NCBI GenBank assembly: GCA_036310845.1
Contig: JAXJRB010000160.1
Location: forward strand, 1-29,369
Direction: 5' to 3'
DNA: 29,369 nt
From: COE1 sp036310845
Lineage (GTDB): Bacteria > Bacillota > Clostridia > Lachnospirales > Lachnospiraceae
A program made the translations under genes and the position numbers. Below are positions 15,331 through 23,779 of this stretch, piece by piece (the first letter of the stretch is position 1; each line of letters starts with the position of its first letter). The notes beneath the pieces are model-generated. The model ran no database searches. It saw only the letters and a program-made list of their open reading frames with translations, and was not told where the DNA came from.

Positions 15331-16268
15331 AAGTATATGGAAAGACATTGAGTATTATTGTGCCCTGCTATAATGAAGAAGAAAGCGTGCCTTTGTTTTA
15401 TGCAGAGACTAAAAAGCAGGAAGCATTTTTTCATGAAAAAGATATAGAGCTGGAATTTGTGTTTGTGGATGATGGCTCTAAGGACCGAACGGTAGAAGCG
15501 GTGAAAAAGTTACATGAACAAGATGGAAGAGTACATTTGGTTTCGTTCTCTAGAAATTTTGGAAAAGAAGCTGCTATAATTGCAGGTTTAGAAAAGGCTA
15601 GTGGAGATTTTACGGTACTAATGGATGCGGATTTACAGGATCCTCCTGCTATTTTGCCGGAAATGTATGGATATATCGAACAGGGATATGATTCTGTAGC
15701 AACGAGAAGAGTGGATAGAAAAGGAGAACCACCGATTCGTTCCTTTTTTGCGAGAAGATTCTATGGTTTGATGCGCAAGATTTCTAAAACAGAAATTGTT
15801 GATGGTGCAAGAGATTATCGATTAATGACAAGACAGGTGACAAATGCTATTTTGTCAATGAAGGAGTATAATCGTTTTTCAAAAGGAATTTTTGGATGGG
15901 TTGGTTATCAGACGAAGTGGATGGAATATGAGAATGTTCAGCGTGTTGCAGGAGAGACAAAGTGGTCCTTTTGGAAGTTGTTCTTATATTCTTTAGATGG
16001 AATTATGGCATTTTCAACTGCGCCGCTTTCCATCGCATCTTTATTTGGTATGCTATTCTGTGCGTTAGCATTTGTTTTTATGTTTTTTATTTTTATTAGA
16101 GCTATGATTTATGGTGATCCTGTTGCAGGATGGCCGTCAACAATTTGTATTATTTCCTTTATTGGAGGAGTTCAGCTTCTTTGTCTTGGCATTATGGGAC
16201 AATATATGAGTAAAATGTATATGGAAGTGAAGGACAGACCAAAATATTTGGTAAAGGAAGAATTTTAA
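15327..16268 (+). CDS. GtrB-like polyprenyl-phosphate glycosyltransferase (GT2)
   Basis: Transfers a sugar from a nucleotide donor to undecaprenyl phosphate on the inner membrane face. The 313-residue protein has an N-terminal GT2 domain with IIVPCYNEEESVPL, FVDDGSKDRTVEAV, FSRNFGKEAAIIAGL and the DxD-type MDADLQDPP. The family phrase GARDYRLMTRQV follows, with AGETKWSFWKLFLYSLDGI after it. Two C-terminal membrane helices (about residues 235-260 and 272-295) are typical of the GtrB, YkcC and dolichol-phosphate mannosyltransferase group. The start is TTG at 15327, overlapping the stop of the preceding gene, eight bases after AAGGAG. No GtrC-like transferase to use the lipid-linked sugar is visible in the window. 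Confidence 0.9.
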   Translation: MKVYGKTLSIIVPCYNEEESVPLFYAETKKQEAFFHEKDIELEFVFVDDGSKDRTVEAVKKLHEQDGRVHLVSFSRNFGKEAAIIAGLEKASGDFTVLMDADLQDPPAILPEMYGYIEQGYDSVATRRVDRKGEPPIRSFFARRFYGLMRKISKTEIVDGARDYRLMTRQVTNAILSMKEYNRFSKGIFGWVGYQTKWMEYENVQRVAGETKWSFWKLFLYSLDGIMAFSTAPLSIASLFGMLFCALAFVFMFFIFIRAMIYGDPVAGWPSTICIISFIGGVQLLCLGIMGQYMSKMYMEVKDRPKYLVKEEF

Positions 16269-16271
16269 TTA

Positions 16272-17042
16272 ATGAGAGAATTTGGCGATAAAAATAGCTT
16301 GATTAGTATTGTGGTTCCTGTGTATCAGGTAGAACGATTCATTGAAGAAACAATAGAATCTGTTCAGAGTCAGACTTATGAGAATTGGGAGTTGCTTTTG
16401 GTGGATGACTGTTCGAAGGATAGAAGTTGTGTTCTTATTGAAAAAAAGGCAGAAAAGGATACAAGAATTCACTTAATCCGTCAAAATACCAATCAAGGAG
16501 CGGCAGAAGCAAGAAATTGCGGTGTTCGCCATGCAAAGGGTAGATATCTATGCTTTTTGGACTCTGATGATTTGTGGGAGCCTGATAAGCTTGAATGTGA
16601 ATTGCGTTTTATACAGAAAAAACAGGCAGGATTTGTTTTTACTGGATATGAATTTGCGGATGAAGATGGTAAGGGGTTAGGAAAGATTGTCAGGGTTCCG
16701 GAAAATATTTCCTATACTAACGCTTTAAAAAACACAACCATATTTACATCTACGGTTATGATAGATCGTTCAAAAATAGAGGATAAAGATATTTTTATGC
16801 CTAAGATTGCCAGTGAGGATACAGCAACCTGGTGGCATTTGTTGAAGGTTTATGGAAGGGCTTATGGACTTGATAAAAACCTTGTAAAATATCGAAGAAG
16901 TGCCAATACCTTGTCTTCTAATAAGCTTGAAGCAATTAAACGAATATGGAAATTGTATCGTAAGCAAGAAAGCTTGAATATATTCTATAGTGTGTATTGC
17001 ATGTGCTTATGGGCGTTGCGTGCAGTGCTTCGCAGAGTATAA
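16272..17042 (+). CDS. Family 2 glycosyltransferase
   Basis: This 256-residue GT-A fold enzyme carries the standard N-terminal motifs ISIVVPVYQVERFIEETIES, LLVDDCSKDRS, NQGAAEARNCGV and the DxD region LCFLDSDDLWEPDKL near residue 95. Its C-terminal part contains ASEDTATWWHLLKVYGRAYGL, in the place of the ED catalytic-base motif, and ends with a hydrophobic segment near residues 232-252. Such proteins add single sugars to lipid-linked oligosaccharides. The donor and acceptor cannot be read from the sequence. AAGGAAG inside the end of the previous gene serves as ribosome binding site; the gap is three bases, so the two genes are coupled. Confidence 0.88.
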   Translation: MREFGDKNSLISIVVPVYQVERFIEETIESVQSQTYENWELLLVDDCSKDRSCVLIEKKAEKDTRIHLIRQNTNQGAAEARNCGVRHAKGRYLCFLDSDDLWEPDKLECELRFIQKKQAGFVFTGYEFADEDGKGLGKIVRVPENISYTNALKNTTIFTSTVMIDRSKIEDKDIFMPKIASEDTATWWHLLKVYGRAYGLDKNLVKYRRSANTLSSNKLEAIKRIWKLYRKQESLNIFYSVYCMCLWALRAVLRRV

Positions 17043-17052
17043 AATAGGAATT

Positions 17053-17079
17053 GTAACTATGAAGATGCTGAATAATTAT
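17053..17079 (+). repeat. 27-nt hairpin motif, copy 3
   Basis: GTAACT (17053-17058) pairs imperfectly with AATTAT (17074-17079), with one G-U pair and one mismatch, around the core TGAAGATGCTGA. The motif ends 11 bases before GAGGTG, the ribosome binding site of the initiating glycosylphosphotransferase. Overlap with the upstream ATG at 17078 is one reason to prefer the GTG start at 17102. Confidence 0.5.
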
Positions 17080-17101
17080 GAATATAGATAGAGGTGAAAA
17101 A

Positions 17102-18499
17102 GTGAGACGCTTAGAGTCTGTAAAAAGAATTATTGTATTACAGCTTTCGTTGATAGGATTGCTGATACATACTGCGGCATATGTATCTGTATGGCGTATT
17201 ATTTATAATGATATTATGCAAAAATATATGTGGAGAAATTTCACAGGAAAAGGTTTTTGGCTGTTAGCTGCAGTATATTTTTTGTTGCTTCTTTTCTTTT
17301 CGGCGACGTATGGTGGTTTGAAAATAGGATATTTAAAACCGATGGATGTGTATTTTTCACAGGTGATATCACTTTTATTTGTAAATGCAATTTCTTATTT
17401 TCAGATATGTTTGCTCTCATTAAAACTTGTTACTGTTTATCCGATTATTGGTATGACGTTGGTGCAGTTGCTTTTTGCGGGGCTATGGACGTTCATTTGT
17501 CAAAGATTCTATGCTCAGCTTTTTCCGCCAAGAAATTTGTTGTTGATTAGTGGTGACAGACCGATAGAAGGTATTTTACAGAAGTTTGAAAGCAGAAAAG
17601 ACAAGTATAACATTGTAAAATGTATGCATGAGGATGAAGGGATGCATGCATTAAAGAATGAAATACTGAGCCGCTATGATGGTGTTATTTTATGGGATAT
17701 TAATACTGCTCGCAGAAATAAGCTATTAAAATTTTGTTACAGCAAGGGCATTCGGGTATATATGATGCCGAAGATTCCTGATATAATGATTCAGGGGTCG
17801 GAACTACTTCATTTATTTGATACACCGATTCTTTTTACCAGAGAGTATTCAATGACGGTTGAACAGAGATTTATTAAGCGTATCGTGGATATTATTTGTT
17901 CTTTGTTGCTTATTATTTTGAGTTCTCCATTTATGCTAATCACAGCAATTTTAGTAAAATGCTATGATGGTGGACCAGTGCTCTATAAACAGGTACGTTG
18001 TACGAGAGATATGCAGGAATTTAAGATTCTGAAATTCCGCAGTATGCGTACGGATGCAGAAAAAGATGGGATTGCCAGATTGGCGTCTAAGAATGATAGC
18101 AGAATTACACCAATTGGAAAGTTTATTCGTAAGGTTAGAATAGACGAGCTCCCTCAGTTGTTCAATATTTTGAAAGGTGAGATGTCGTTTATTGGCCCGA
18201 GACCGGAAAGACCAGAAATTATTAAGCAATATCAGGAGGAAATGCCGGAATTTACCTTTAGAACAAAGGTAAAGGCTGGACTCGCAGGTTATGCGCAGGT
18301 GTATGGAAAATACAATACAACTCCGTATGATAAGCTGAAATTGGATTTGTTTTATATAGAGAATTATAGTATATGGCTTGATTTAAAGCTGATGCTTCTT
18401 ACCTTAAAGATTTTGTTCCAGCCGGATAGTACAGAGGGTGTGGAAGAAAACCAGATTACAGCAATGAAGGAAATTAGAATCGAGGAGGAAGAGAAGTAA
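17102..18499 (+). CDS. Polyprenyl glycosylphosphotransferase (initiating sugar transferase)
   Basis: Starts each repeat unit by moving a sugar-1-phosphate from a nucleotide sugar onto undecaprenyl phosphate. The roughly 465-residue protein has about four N-terminal membrane helices (residues 10-135), a soluble middle domain, a further membrane segment (IVDIICSLLLIILSSPFMLI, about 265-285) and a catalytic bacterial sugar transferase domain. The latter shows FKILKFRSMRTDAE, IRKVRIDELPQLFNILKGEM and SFIGPRPERPEI. The Asp-Glu pair in RIDELPQ is the expected catalytic site. The frame is open from ATG 17078, but GTG 17102 is preferred because GAGGTG lies five bases upstream. Its stop overlaps the start of the Wzz-like gene by one base. 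Confidence 0.92.
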   Translation: MRRLESVKRIIVLQLSLIGLLIHTAAYVSVWRIIYNDIMQKYMWRNFTGKGFWLLAAVYFLLLLFFSATYGGLKIGYLKPMDVYFSQVISLLFVNAISYFQICLLSLKLVTVYPIIGMTLVQLLFAGLWTFICQRFYAQLFPPRNLLLISGDRPIEGILQKFESRKDKYNIVKCMHEDEGMHALKNEILSRYDGVILWDINTARRNKLLKFCYSKGIRVYMMPKIPDIMIQGSELLHLFDTPILFTREYSMTVEQRFIKRIVDIICSLLLIILSSPFMLITAILVKCYDGGPVLYKQVRCTRDMQEFKILKFRSMRTDAEKDGIARLASKNDSRITPIGKFIRKVRIDELPQLFNILKGEMSFIGPRPERPEIIKQYQEEMPEFTFRTKVKAGLAGYAQVYGKYNTTPYDKLKLDLFYIENYSIWLDLKLMLLTLKILFQPDSTEGVEENQITAMKEIRIEEEEK

Positions 18500-19575
18500 T
18501 GCAGGCATGTGAATCAAAATATTGGCAGGAGAGTATTGATAGCAAAGCATTGCTAGTTTGTCTCCTGTATAAATTGCCATATTTGCTTCTGATGGGAGTG
18601 GCCGGTGCCGTTTTAGGCAGCGGTCTCTATTTGCTTATAACGGTTATGACCTCAGAAGGGATAATGTATCAGGCGGAAACAGAATATTACATTGAGTTTG
18701 CACCAGGCAGGATAGATGGCAAAGACTATTATAATGATTTTACATGGAATGATGTCATGGCATCTGATTGGATTTTGGGTAATACCATGGAAATTCTTGG
18801 ATCCAACTACCAAAGAGATGTAATTGGAAGAATGATAACAGCTGATATTTTATCAGATGTAAGGTATTTGACGATTACTGTTAAGGGACTAGATGCAGAA
18901 GTGGTTGGAGAAGTTAGTGAAATAACGAAATATTCACTTGAAACTTTGGTAAGTCGTATAGAGAAGATAACAGAGATTGATTCGATTGTACAAATAGAAA
19001 ATAATGGTGTGGCGCAGATTGAGGAACCGTTATTTACATGGCGCGCAGCATTTCTGGGAGCGGTATGTGGTGTATTACTTGGGATGTTTGGTATAGTAGC
19101 TAGCTTTTGCATGGGAAGCAGATACTATACAAAGCAATCCATTTTGCAGAGTCTGAATATACCAGTATTTGGTTTGCTCTATAGAAATGGGAATGATGCG
19201 AAAGGGACACAAGAAATCGCATTACAGCTTGCATTACAGTATCATATCGAAAAGATGTGTGGTAAACAGATGATACTAGCAGATGTTGTAGCTGGAGACT
19301 ATGCACAAAAGTGTAGAGAAATAGTAATGTCTTTAGGTGATAGGGATTCTGTAAAAATTGAGTTGCAGGCTCAGAGGAAGGAGATTCTGACAAAACAGGA
19401 TTATGACAATATTCGTCAATCAGATGGCGTAATTCTTGCAATTCCTTTTGGAAATCCTTGTAGAGAAGCAGTGATAGAGAAGATAAACCAGTTGAAAAAT
19501 CAAGATTGCAAGATACTAGGTGCAATTTTGGTAGATGTGGATCGAACGTGGATGAAGCTTTATGGAATACAATAA
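18499..19575 (+). CDS. Wzz-like chain-length protein with degenerate BY-kinase-like tail
   Basis: This 358-residue protein has the layout of a polysaccharide co-polymerase. Membrane helix 1 (about residues 27-50) is followed by an outside domain of about 130 residues, then helix 2 (about 187-209) and a cytoplasmic C-terminal region. The tail (about 225-358) resembles the last part of CpsD/EpsB tyrosine kinases: the phrases IRQSDGVILAIPFGNPCREA and CKILGAILVDVDRTWMK recall the end of that fold. No Walker A (GxxGxGKS/T), Walker A' or tyrosine cluster is visible, so it should not be an active kinase. Wzz proteins set chain length by contacting the polymerase; the EpsG-like gene two positions downstream fits that role. 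Confidence 0.75.
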   Translation: MQACESKYWQESIDSKALLVCLLYKLPYLLLMGVAGAVLGSGLYLLITVMTSEGIMYQAETEYYIEFAPGRIDGKDYYNDFTWNDVMASDWILGNTMEILGSNYQRDVIGRMITADILSDVRYLTITVKGLDAEVVGEVSEITKYSLETLVSRIEKITEIDSIVQIENNGVAQIEEPLFTWRAAFLGAVCGVLLGMFGIVASFCMGSRYYTKQSILQSLNIPVFGLLYRNGNDAKGTQEIALQLALQYHIEKMCGKQMILADVVAGDYAQKCREIVMSLGDRDSVKIELQAQRKEILTKQDYDNIRQSDGVILAIPFGNPCREAVIEKINQLKNQDCKILGAILVDVDRTWMKLYGIQ

Positions 19576-19639
19576 GGTGAAATTTTGTTAATTGGATAGA
19601 GTGACAGAGACGAAATTTCTAGAAAGGTATGGGAGTAAC

Positions 19640-20422
19640 ATGAATTTACAGGTTCTTGTTTCAGCAGTTGGACAAGATGTGTCTACATTAGCAGAGAGAA
19701 TGCATTTGGAAAGTGATGCTATTATCATTAATCAGGCAGATACCTTTGCTGTTCAGGAGTATGAACATGCAGGGAAGAATATTTGCTGTTATAGCTTTGC
19801 TGAAAAGGGTGTTGGATTAAGTCGTAATAATGCATTACTACGGGCAACAGCAGATATTATATTGTTTTCGGATGAAGATATCGTCTATGATGCAGGATAT
19901 GAACAAAAGATTTTGAGGGAATTTGAAAAGCATCCGGAAGCAGATATGCTATTGTTTAATATGCGTGTAGGTGAGTCGAGAGTAACATATTATACAGAGC
20001 AATTTCATAGGGTGCATATTTGGAATGCGGGGCGTTATCCAACTTATTCCTTTGCAATAAGAAGAGAGAAAATTCATGCGGCTCATATTACCTTTTCGTT
20101 GTTATTTGGTGGTGGGGCTAAGTTTAGTAATGGCGAGGATAGCTTGTTTTTGAAGGATTGCTTAAAGTATGGTTTAAAAGTCTATGCTGTTCCAGTTGAA
20201 ATTGGTATGGAGATAGAACGTGAATCCACATGGTTTCATGGCTATCATGAAAAATTTTTTGTTGATAGAGGAGTTTTGTATCATTTTCTGTATGGGAAGC
20301 TTGCTTTACCTATGGCATTAAGATTTTTATTGGCTCACGGAGAAGTGATGTGTAAGGATATTCCAAGAAAGGAAGCCTTTGCGATGATGAAACGGGGAAT
20401 ACATTCTGTGAAACATTTATAA
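19640..20422 (+). CDS. Glycosyltransferase family A (GT2-like) protein
   Basis: The 260-residue protein has a variant GT2 pattern. It starts with LQVLVSAVGQDVSTLAERM, then SDAIIINQAD, GVGLSRNNALLRATADIILF and the DxD-type SDEDIVYD near residue 88. SFAIRREKIH and the possible catalytic-base segment SNGEDSLFLKDCL follow near 160-180. The frame is open from TTG 19592, but ATG 19640 is preferred because the conserved domain begins there and GGGAG precedes it. It probably adds one sugar of the repeat unit; the linkage is unknown. It lies between the chain-length protein and the polymerase. Confidence 0.82.
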   Translation: MNLQVLVSAVGQDVSTLAERMHLESDAIIINQADTFAVQEYEHAGKNICCYSFAEKGVGLSRNNALLRATADIILFSDEDIVYDAGYEQKILREFEKHPEADMLLFNMRVGESRVTYYTEQFHRVHIWNAGRYPTYSFAIRREKIHAAHITFSLLFGGGAKFSNGEDSLFLKDCLKYGLKVYAVPVEIGMEIERESTWFHGYHEKFFVDRGVLYHFLYGKLALPMALRFLLAHGEVMCKDIPRKEAFAMMKRGIHSVKHL

Positions 20423-20440
20423 GGGCTTTGAAGGGTTTTT

Positions 20441-21592
20441 ATGTCGACGGATATGGTAATTTCGATTTTCTTTTATATATTAATTGCAGTTGTTACAATA
20501 TTTATGGCTAGTAAGGTACAAATGTGTGAACAGAGAGCTGGCAGAATTCGTGCATATAAGGGAACAGGATTACAAACAAGAAGAGAAAGTCTAAATCGTA
20601 TATATTTGGTAGGAATTTTGATTATCCTTTTTCTCTGTTCTGCATTACGCTTTGGTATAGGCAATGACTATAGACAGTACACTCAGACAGCGCATGAGGT
20701 ATATGTAGGTGGTTATGTAGTAACAGAGGTTGGATTTAACTGGCTGGTAAAGATTATTTATACTTTGGCAGGTGGAGAATACTATGAACTTGTATTTGCA
20801 GTATTTGCTTTTGCGACATTGTCTATTTTCATAAAGGCATTTTATGAGCAGAGTGTAGATTTTTCGATGACTTATTTTCTGTTTATGATGTTAGGATTGT
20901 ATTTTCAAACATATAATACCGTGCGTTATTATTTGGCACTAGGAATTGCTTTGTATGCGATACGTTATGTTATGAGCAAAGATTTGATTAGATTTGTATG
21001 TTGCATTTTACTAGCATCATTATTCCATAAGTCAGTATTACTTACAATCCCAGTGTATTGGATGGCATCTTATGCTTGGAAAAGGTGGATGATGATTGCA
21101 GGGGTTGTGTGTGGAGCAGGTTGCTTTCTAGCAAAGGGAATAATATTAAAGATTGCTTTATTACTTTATCCGTCTTATGAAAATACGGTGTATTTAGAGG
21201 GAGGAACTAGTCCCATTAGTATTCTGAGAGGTGTGCTGGTATTGGGGTTGTATCTTTGGTATCGTGTTCAGTATAAAAGAGAACAGGAGGATAGAGAACT
21301 TCGATTCTATGCGCAGCTGAATTTGCTTTCCGTAGTAGTGTGTGTGTTCTTTTCTTTCTTGCCAGTAGTAACACGAATTGCTTATTATTTTTCGATAACA
21401 CAATTGCTGATGATACCAAAGATTCTTTCAGAAATTAAGGAAGAAAGAATTCGTAGAAGAGTTAAAGGGATTGTTTTTGTGACGTGCGTTATTTTATTTG
21501 CGATATTTCTTACTAGCGCAGATAAACCGGGAGTTGGTTTGCTTCCGTATAGAAGCTGGTTGTTTGAAGTAGAACGATATATATATAAATGA
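20441..21592 (+). CDS. EpsG-family membrane protein, likely polysaccharide polymerase
   Basis: This 383-residue polytopic protein has about nine to eleven membrane helices. The EpsG-family signature is the phrase LRFGIGNDYRQYTQTAHEVY near residue 70, followed by EVGFNWLVKIIYTLAGGEYYELVF. A second feature is NTVRYYLALGIALYAIRYV near 165, then LLASLFHKSVLL with its conserved FHKS. EpsG proteins are Wzy-like and thought to join lipid-linked repeat units on the outer membrane face. GAAGGG precedes the ATG. It is the only polymerase candidate in the window, and the Wzz-like gene lies nearby as its expected regulator. Confidence 0.88.
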   Translation: MSTDMVISIFFYILIAVVTIFMASKVQMCEQRAGRIRAYKGTGLQTRRESLNRIYLVGILIILFLCSALRFGIGNDYRQYTQTAHEVYVGGYVVTEVGFNWLVKIIYTLAGGEYYELVFAVFAFATLSIFIKAFYEQSVDFSMTYFLFMMLGLYFQTYNTVRYYLALGIALYAIRYVMSKDLIRFVCCILLASLFHKSVLLTIPVYWMASYAWKRWMMIAGVVCGAGCFLAKGIILKIALLLYPSYENTVYLEGGTSPISILRGVLVLGLYLWYRVQYKREQEDRELRFYAQLNLLSVVVCVFFSFLPVVTRIAYYFSITQLLMIPKILSEIKEERIRRRVKGIVFVTCVILFAIFLTSADKPGVGLLPYRSWLFEVERYIYK

Positions 21593-21622
21593 CATTTTGA
21601 AAAATGATATTTGAGGTAATCG

Positions 21623-22456
21623 ATGAAACAGGAAGTAAAGTATAGTATTTTAGTGGTTTGTTTAAATTCAGGACAACGATTGTTGGATACAGTAGAAAGT
21701 ATTATAAGTCAGAAGTATCAGAATTATGAGATTATTGTCAAGGATGGCGAATCTACGGATGGCTCTATAGAACAGCTAAGAAGTAGTTTTGCAGAAAAGA
21801 TGGAGCAAATTCAGATTATCAGCTGTAAAGATTCAGGTATTTATGATGCTATGAATCAGGCGTGCTCTTATGCAACAGGGGATTATTATTTGTTTCTAAA
21901 TACAGGAGATTCTTTTTATGATGTACACGTACTAGAAAAAATAACACATGGTATTGTAAAAAAGCAGGAAGAATATGGTGAATATCCTGGTATCGTATAT
22001 GGAAATATGTATCATAAAGCGCTTGATAATGTAATCTATGCAGCTCCTAAGGTGAATGATTTTACTTGCTATCGAAATGTGCCTTGTCACCAGACTTGTT
22101 TTTATCATAGGGAAATGTTTGCAGAAAGAGGATATGAACCAAAATACAATGTGAGAGCAGATTATGAGCATTTTCTATGGTGCTTTTATCAGAGAAAAGC
22201 AAGAATATGTTATTTGCCGGTTATGACAGCATCTTATGAGGGTGGTGGTTACTCGGAAACCAAGGAGCATAGAAAACAATCAGCAAAGCAGCATAGAGAG
22301 ATTACGGAGCATTATATGGGAAAGGGAACAGTGCTAAAGTTTCGACTGATTATGCTGATGACGCTGGCTCCTTTGCGGAGTGTAATGGCAGAAAATAAGT
22401 ATTTTTCGACCGTTTATAACGGGTTAAAAACATTGATTTATAAATCACGAAAGTAA
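21623..22456 (+). CDS. Family 2 glycosyltransferase (WcaE-like)
   Basis: The 277-residue protein belongs to a GT2 subgroup recognised by YSILVVCLNSGQRLLDTVES, IVKDGESTDGSIEQL (in place of the usual VDDGS) and CKDSGIYDAMNQACSYATG. The DxD position is replaced by LFLNTGDSFYD. The C-terminal half has CHQTCFYHREMF and NVRADYEHFLWC, where the DYE acid probably supplies the base. The same pattern occurs in the colanic acid transferase WcaE and relatives, some of which use GDP-fucose; fucosyltransferase activity here is therefore possible but not proved. GAGGT precedes the ATG. Confidence 0.85.
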   Translation: MKQEVKYSILVVCLNSGQRLLDTVESIISQKYQNYEIIVKDGESTDGSIEQLRSSFAEKMEQIQIISCKDSGIYDAMNQACSYATGDYYLFLNTGDSFYDVHVLEKITHGIVKKQEEYGEYPGIVYGNMYHKALDNVIYAAPKVNDFTCYRNVPCHQTCFYHREMFAERGYEPKYNVRADYEHFLWCFYQRKARICYLPVMTASYEGGGYSETKEHRKQSAKQHREITEHYMGKGTVLKFRLIMLMTLAPLRSVMAENKYFSTVYNGLKTLIYKSRK

Positions 22457-22477
22457 AGCGAAAAATGGAGGGATACT

Positions 22478-23779
22478 ATGAAGGTTTTATGGTTGTGCAA
22501 CATTATGCTTCCGTTTATAGCCAAAAGCTTGGGGCATAAAATTGTTGTAAAGGAAGGCTGGCTGTCAGGGCTTGCTTCTAAGCTTATGCAGAATCAGGAA
22601 AATAATAATATAACACTCGCTATTTGCTTTCCTTCATCAGATGATTTTAAGTTGGTTGAGGGAGATGATTCTTTGTTTGTAAAGAATTCCGTGAAGGGAG
22701 TGGCTTACTATGTATTTCGTGAGGATACGATACATCCGGAGAATTATGATGCTTCAATGGAAGAAAGTCTTAGTGCAATTGTAAAAGACTTTGAACCGGA
22801 CATTGTGCATATTTTTGGAACAGAGTATCCGCATACACTTGCAATGACAAAAGCATTCGCACGACCGGAAAGAACACTTATAGGCATTCAAGGATTGTGC
22901 GGGGAAATTGCTGAGGTGTACATGGCAGATTTGCCAGTAGCTGTGCAGAAGAAAAAAACCTTTCGTGACATTTTAAAAAAGGACGGTTTGTTAGAGCAAC
23001 AGCAAAAGTTTGTACATCGTGGTGAGAACGAGAAACAGGCACTTGCATTGACAGGGCATGTAACTGGAAGAACGGATTTTGACAAAGAGATGACCCAAAA
23101 GCTTGCGCCACAGGCTAAATATCATTTTATGAATGAAACGCTTCGGGATGAGTTCTATCATGATAGTTGGAATATTGACAGAATACAACAGTATTCGTTG
23201 TTTTTAAGTCAGGGGAATTATCCTATTAAGGGATTGCACTATGTATTGGATATTTTACCTGATATTGTGGAGAAATATCCAGAAACCGTTGTTTATGTAG
23301 CTGGTGATGTGATTACAGCGAATAAAAGCATTAGGGATAAGATAAAAATATCTGGTTATGGAAAATATCTTCTTGATATTATTCGGAAGAAAAAACTAGA
23401 AGATCATGTGAAATTTTTAGGAAGACTTAATTCGGATAAAATATGTGCAAGATATTTAAAAACACATGTTTTTTTATGCCCTTCTGCAATAGAGAATTCT
23501 CCTAATTCGGTAGGAGAAGCTATGTTGCTTGGCGTTCCTGTTGTTAGTGCAGATGTAGGAGGCGTGCATAATCTTTTGACTCATAATCGTGACGGTATTC
23601 TTTATGACAAGAATAAACCACAACAGATGAAAGAAGCAATTTTACGCATTTTTGAGGATGATAAGCTAGCAATGAGTTTTTCGTCAAACGCACGAGAACA
23701 TGCACGAGAAACACATGATGCAGAGAAGAATTATCGTAGATTATTGGAGATTTATCATGACATTAACCATAGTTTCTAA
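22478..23779 (+). CDS. Family 4 glycosyltransferase
   Basis: A 433-residue GT-B fold retaining glycosyltransferase. The N-terminal half begins VLWLCNIMLPFIAKSLG and contains FEPDIVHIFGTEYPHTLAM, typical of the acceptor domain. The C-terminal donor-binding domain has VKFLGRLNSDKICARYLK and the EX7E motif in ENSPNSVGEAMLLGVPVVSA, followed by VGGVHNLL. GGAGGG precedes the ATG. The start codon of the next transferase lies inside its last 23 bases, so the pair is translationally coupled. Sugar and linkage cannot be inferred. Confidence 0.9.
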   Translation: MKVLWLCNIMLPFIAKSLGHKIVVKEGWLSGLASKLMQNQENNNITLAICFPSSDDFKLVEGDDSLFVKNSVKGVAYYVFREDTIHPENYDASMEESLSAIVKDFEPDIVHIFGTEYPHTLAMTKAFARPERTLIGIQGLCGEIAEVYMADLPVAVQKKKTFRDILKKDGLLEQQQKFVHRGENEKQALALTGHVTGRTDFDKEMTQKLAPQAKYHFMNETLRDEFYHDSWNIDRIQQYSLFLSQGNYPIKGLHYVLDILPDIVEKYPETVVYVAGDVITANKSIRDKIKISGYGKYLLDIIRKKKLEDHVKFLGRLNSDKICARYLKTHVFLCPSAIENSPNSVGEAMLLGVPVVSADVGGVHNLLTHNRDGILYDKNKPQQMKEAILRIFEDDKLAMSFSSNAREHARETHDAEKNYRRLLEIYHDINHSF

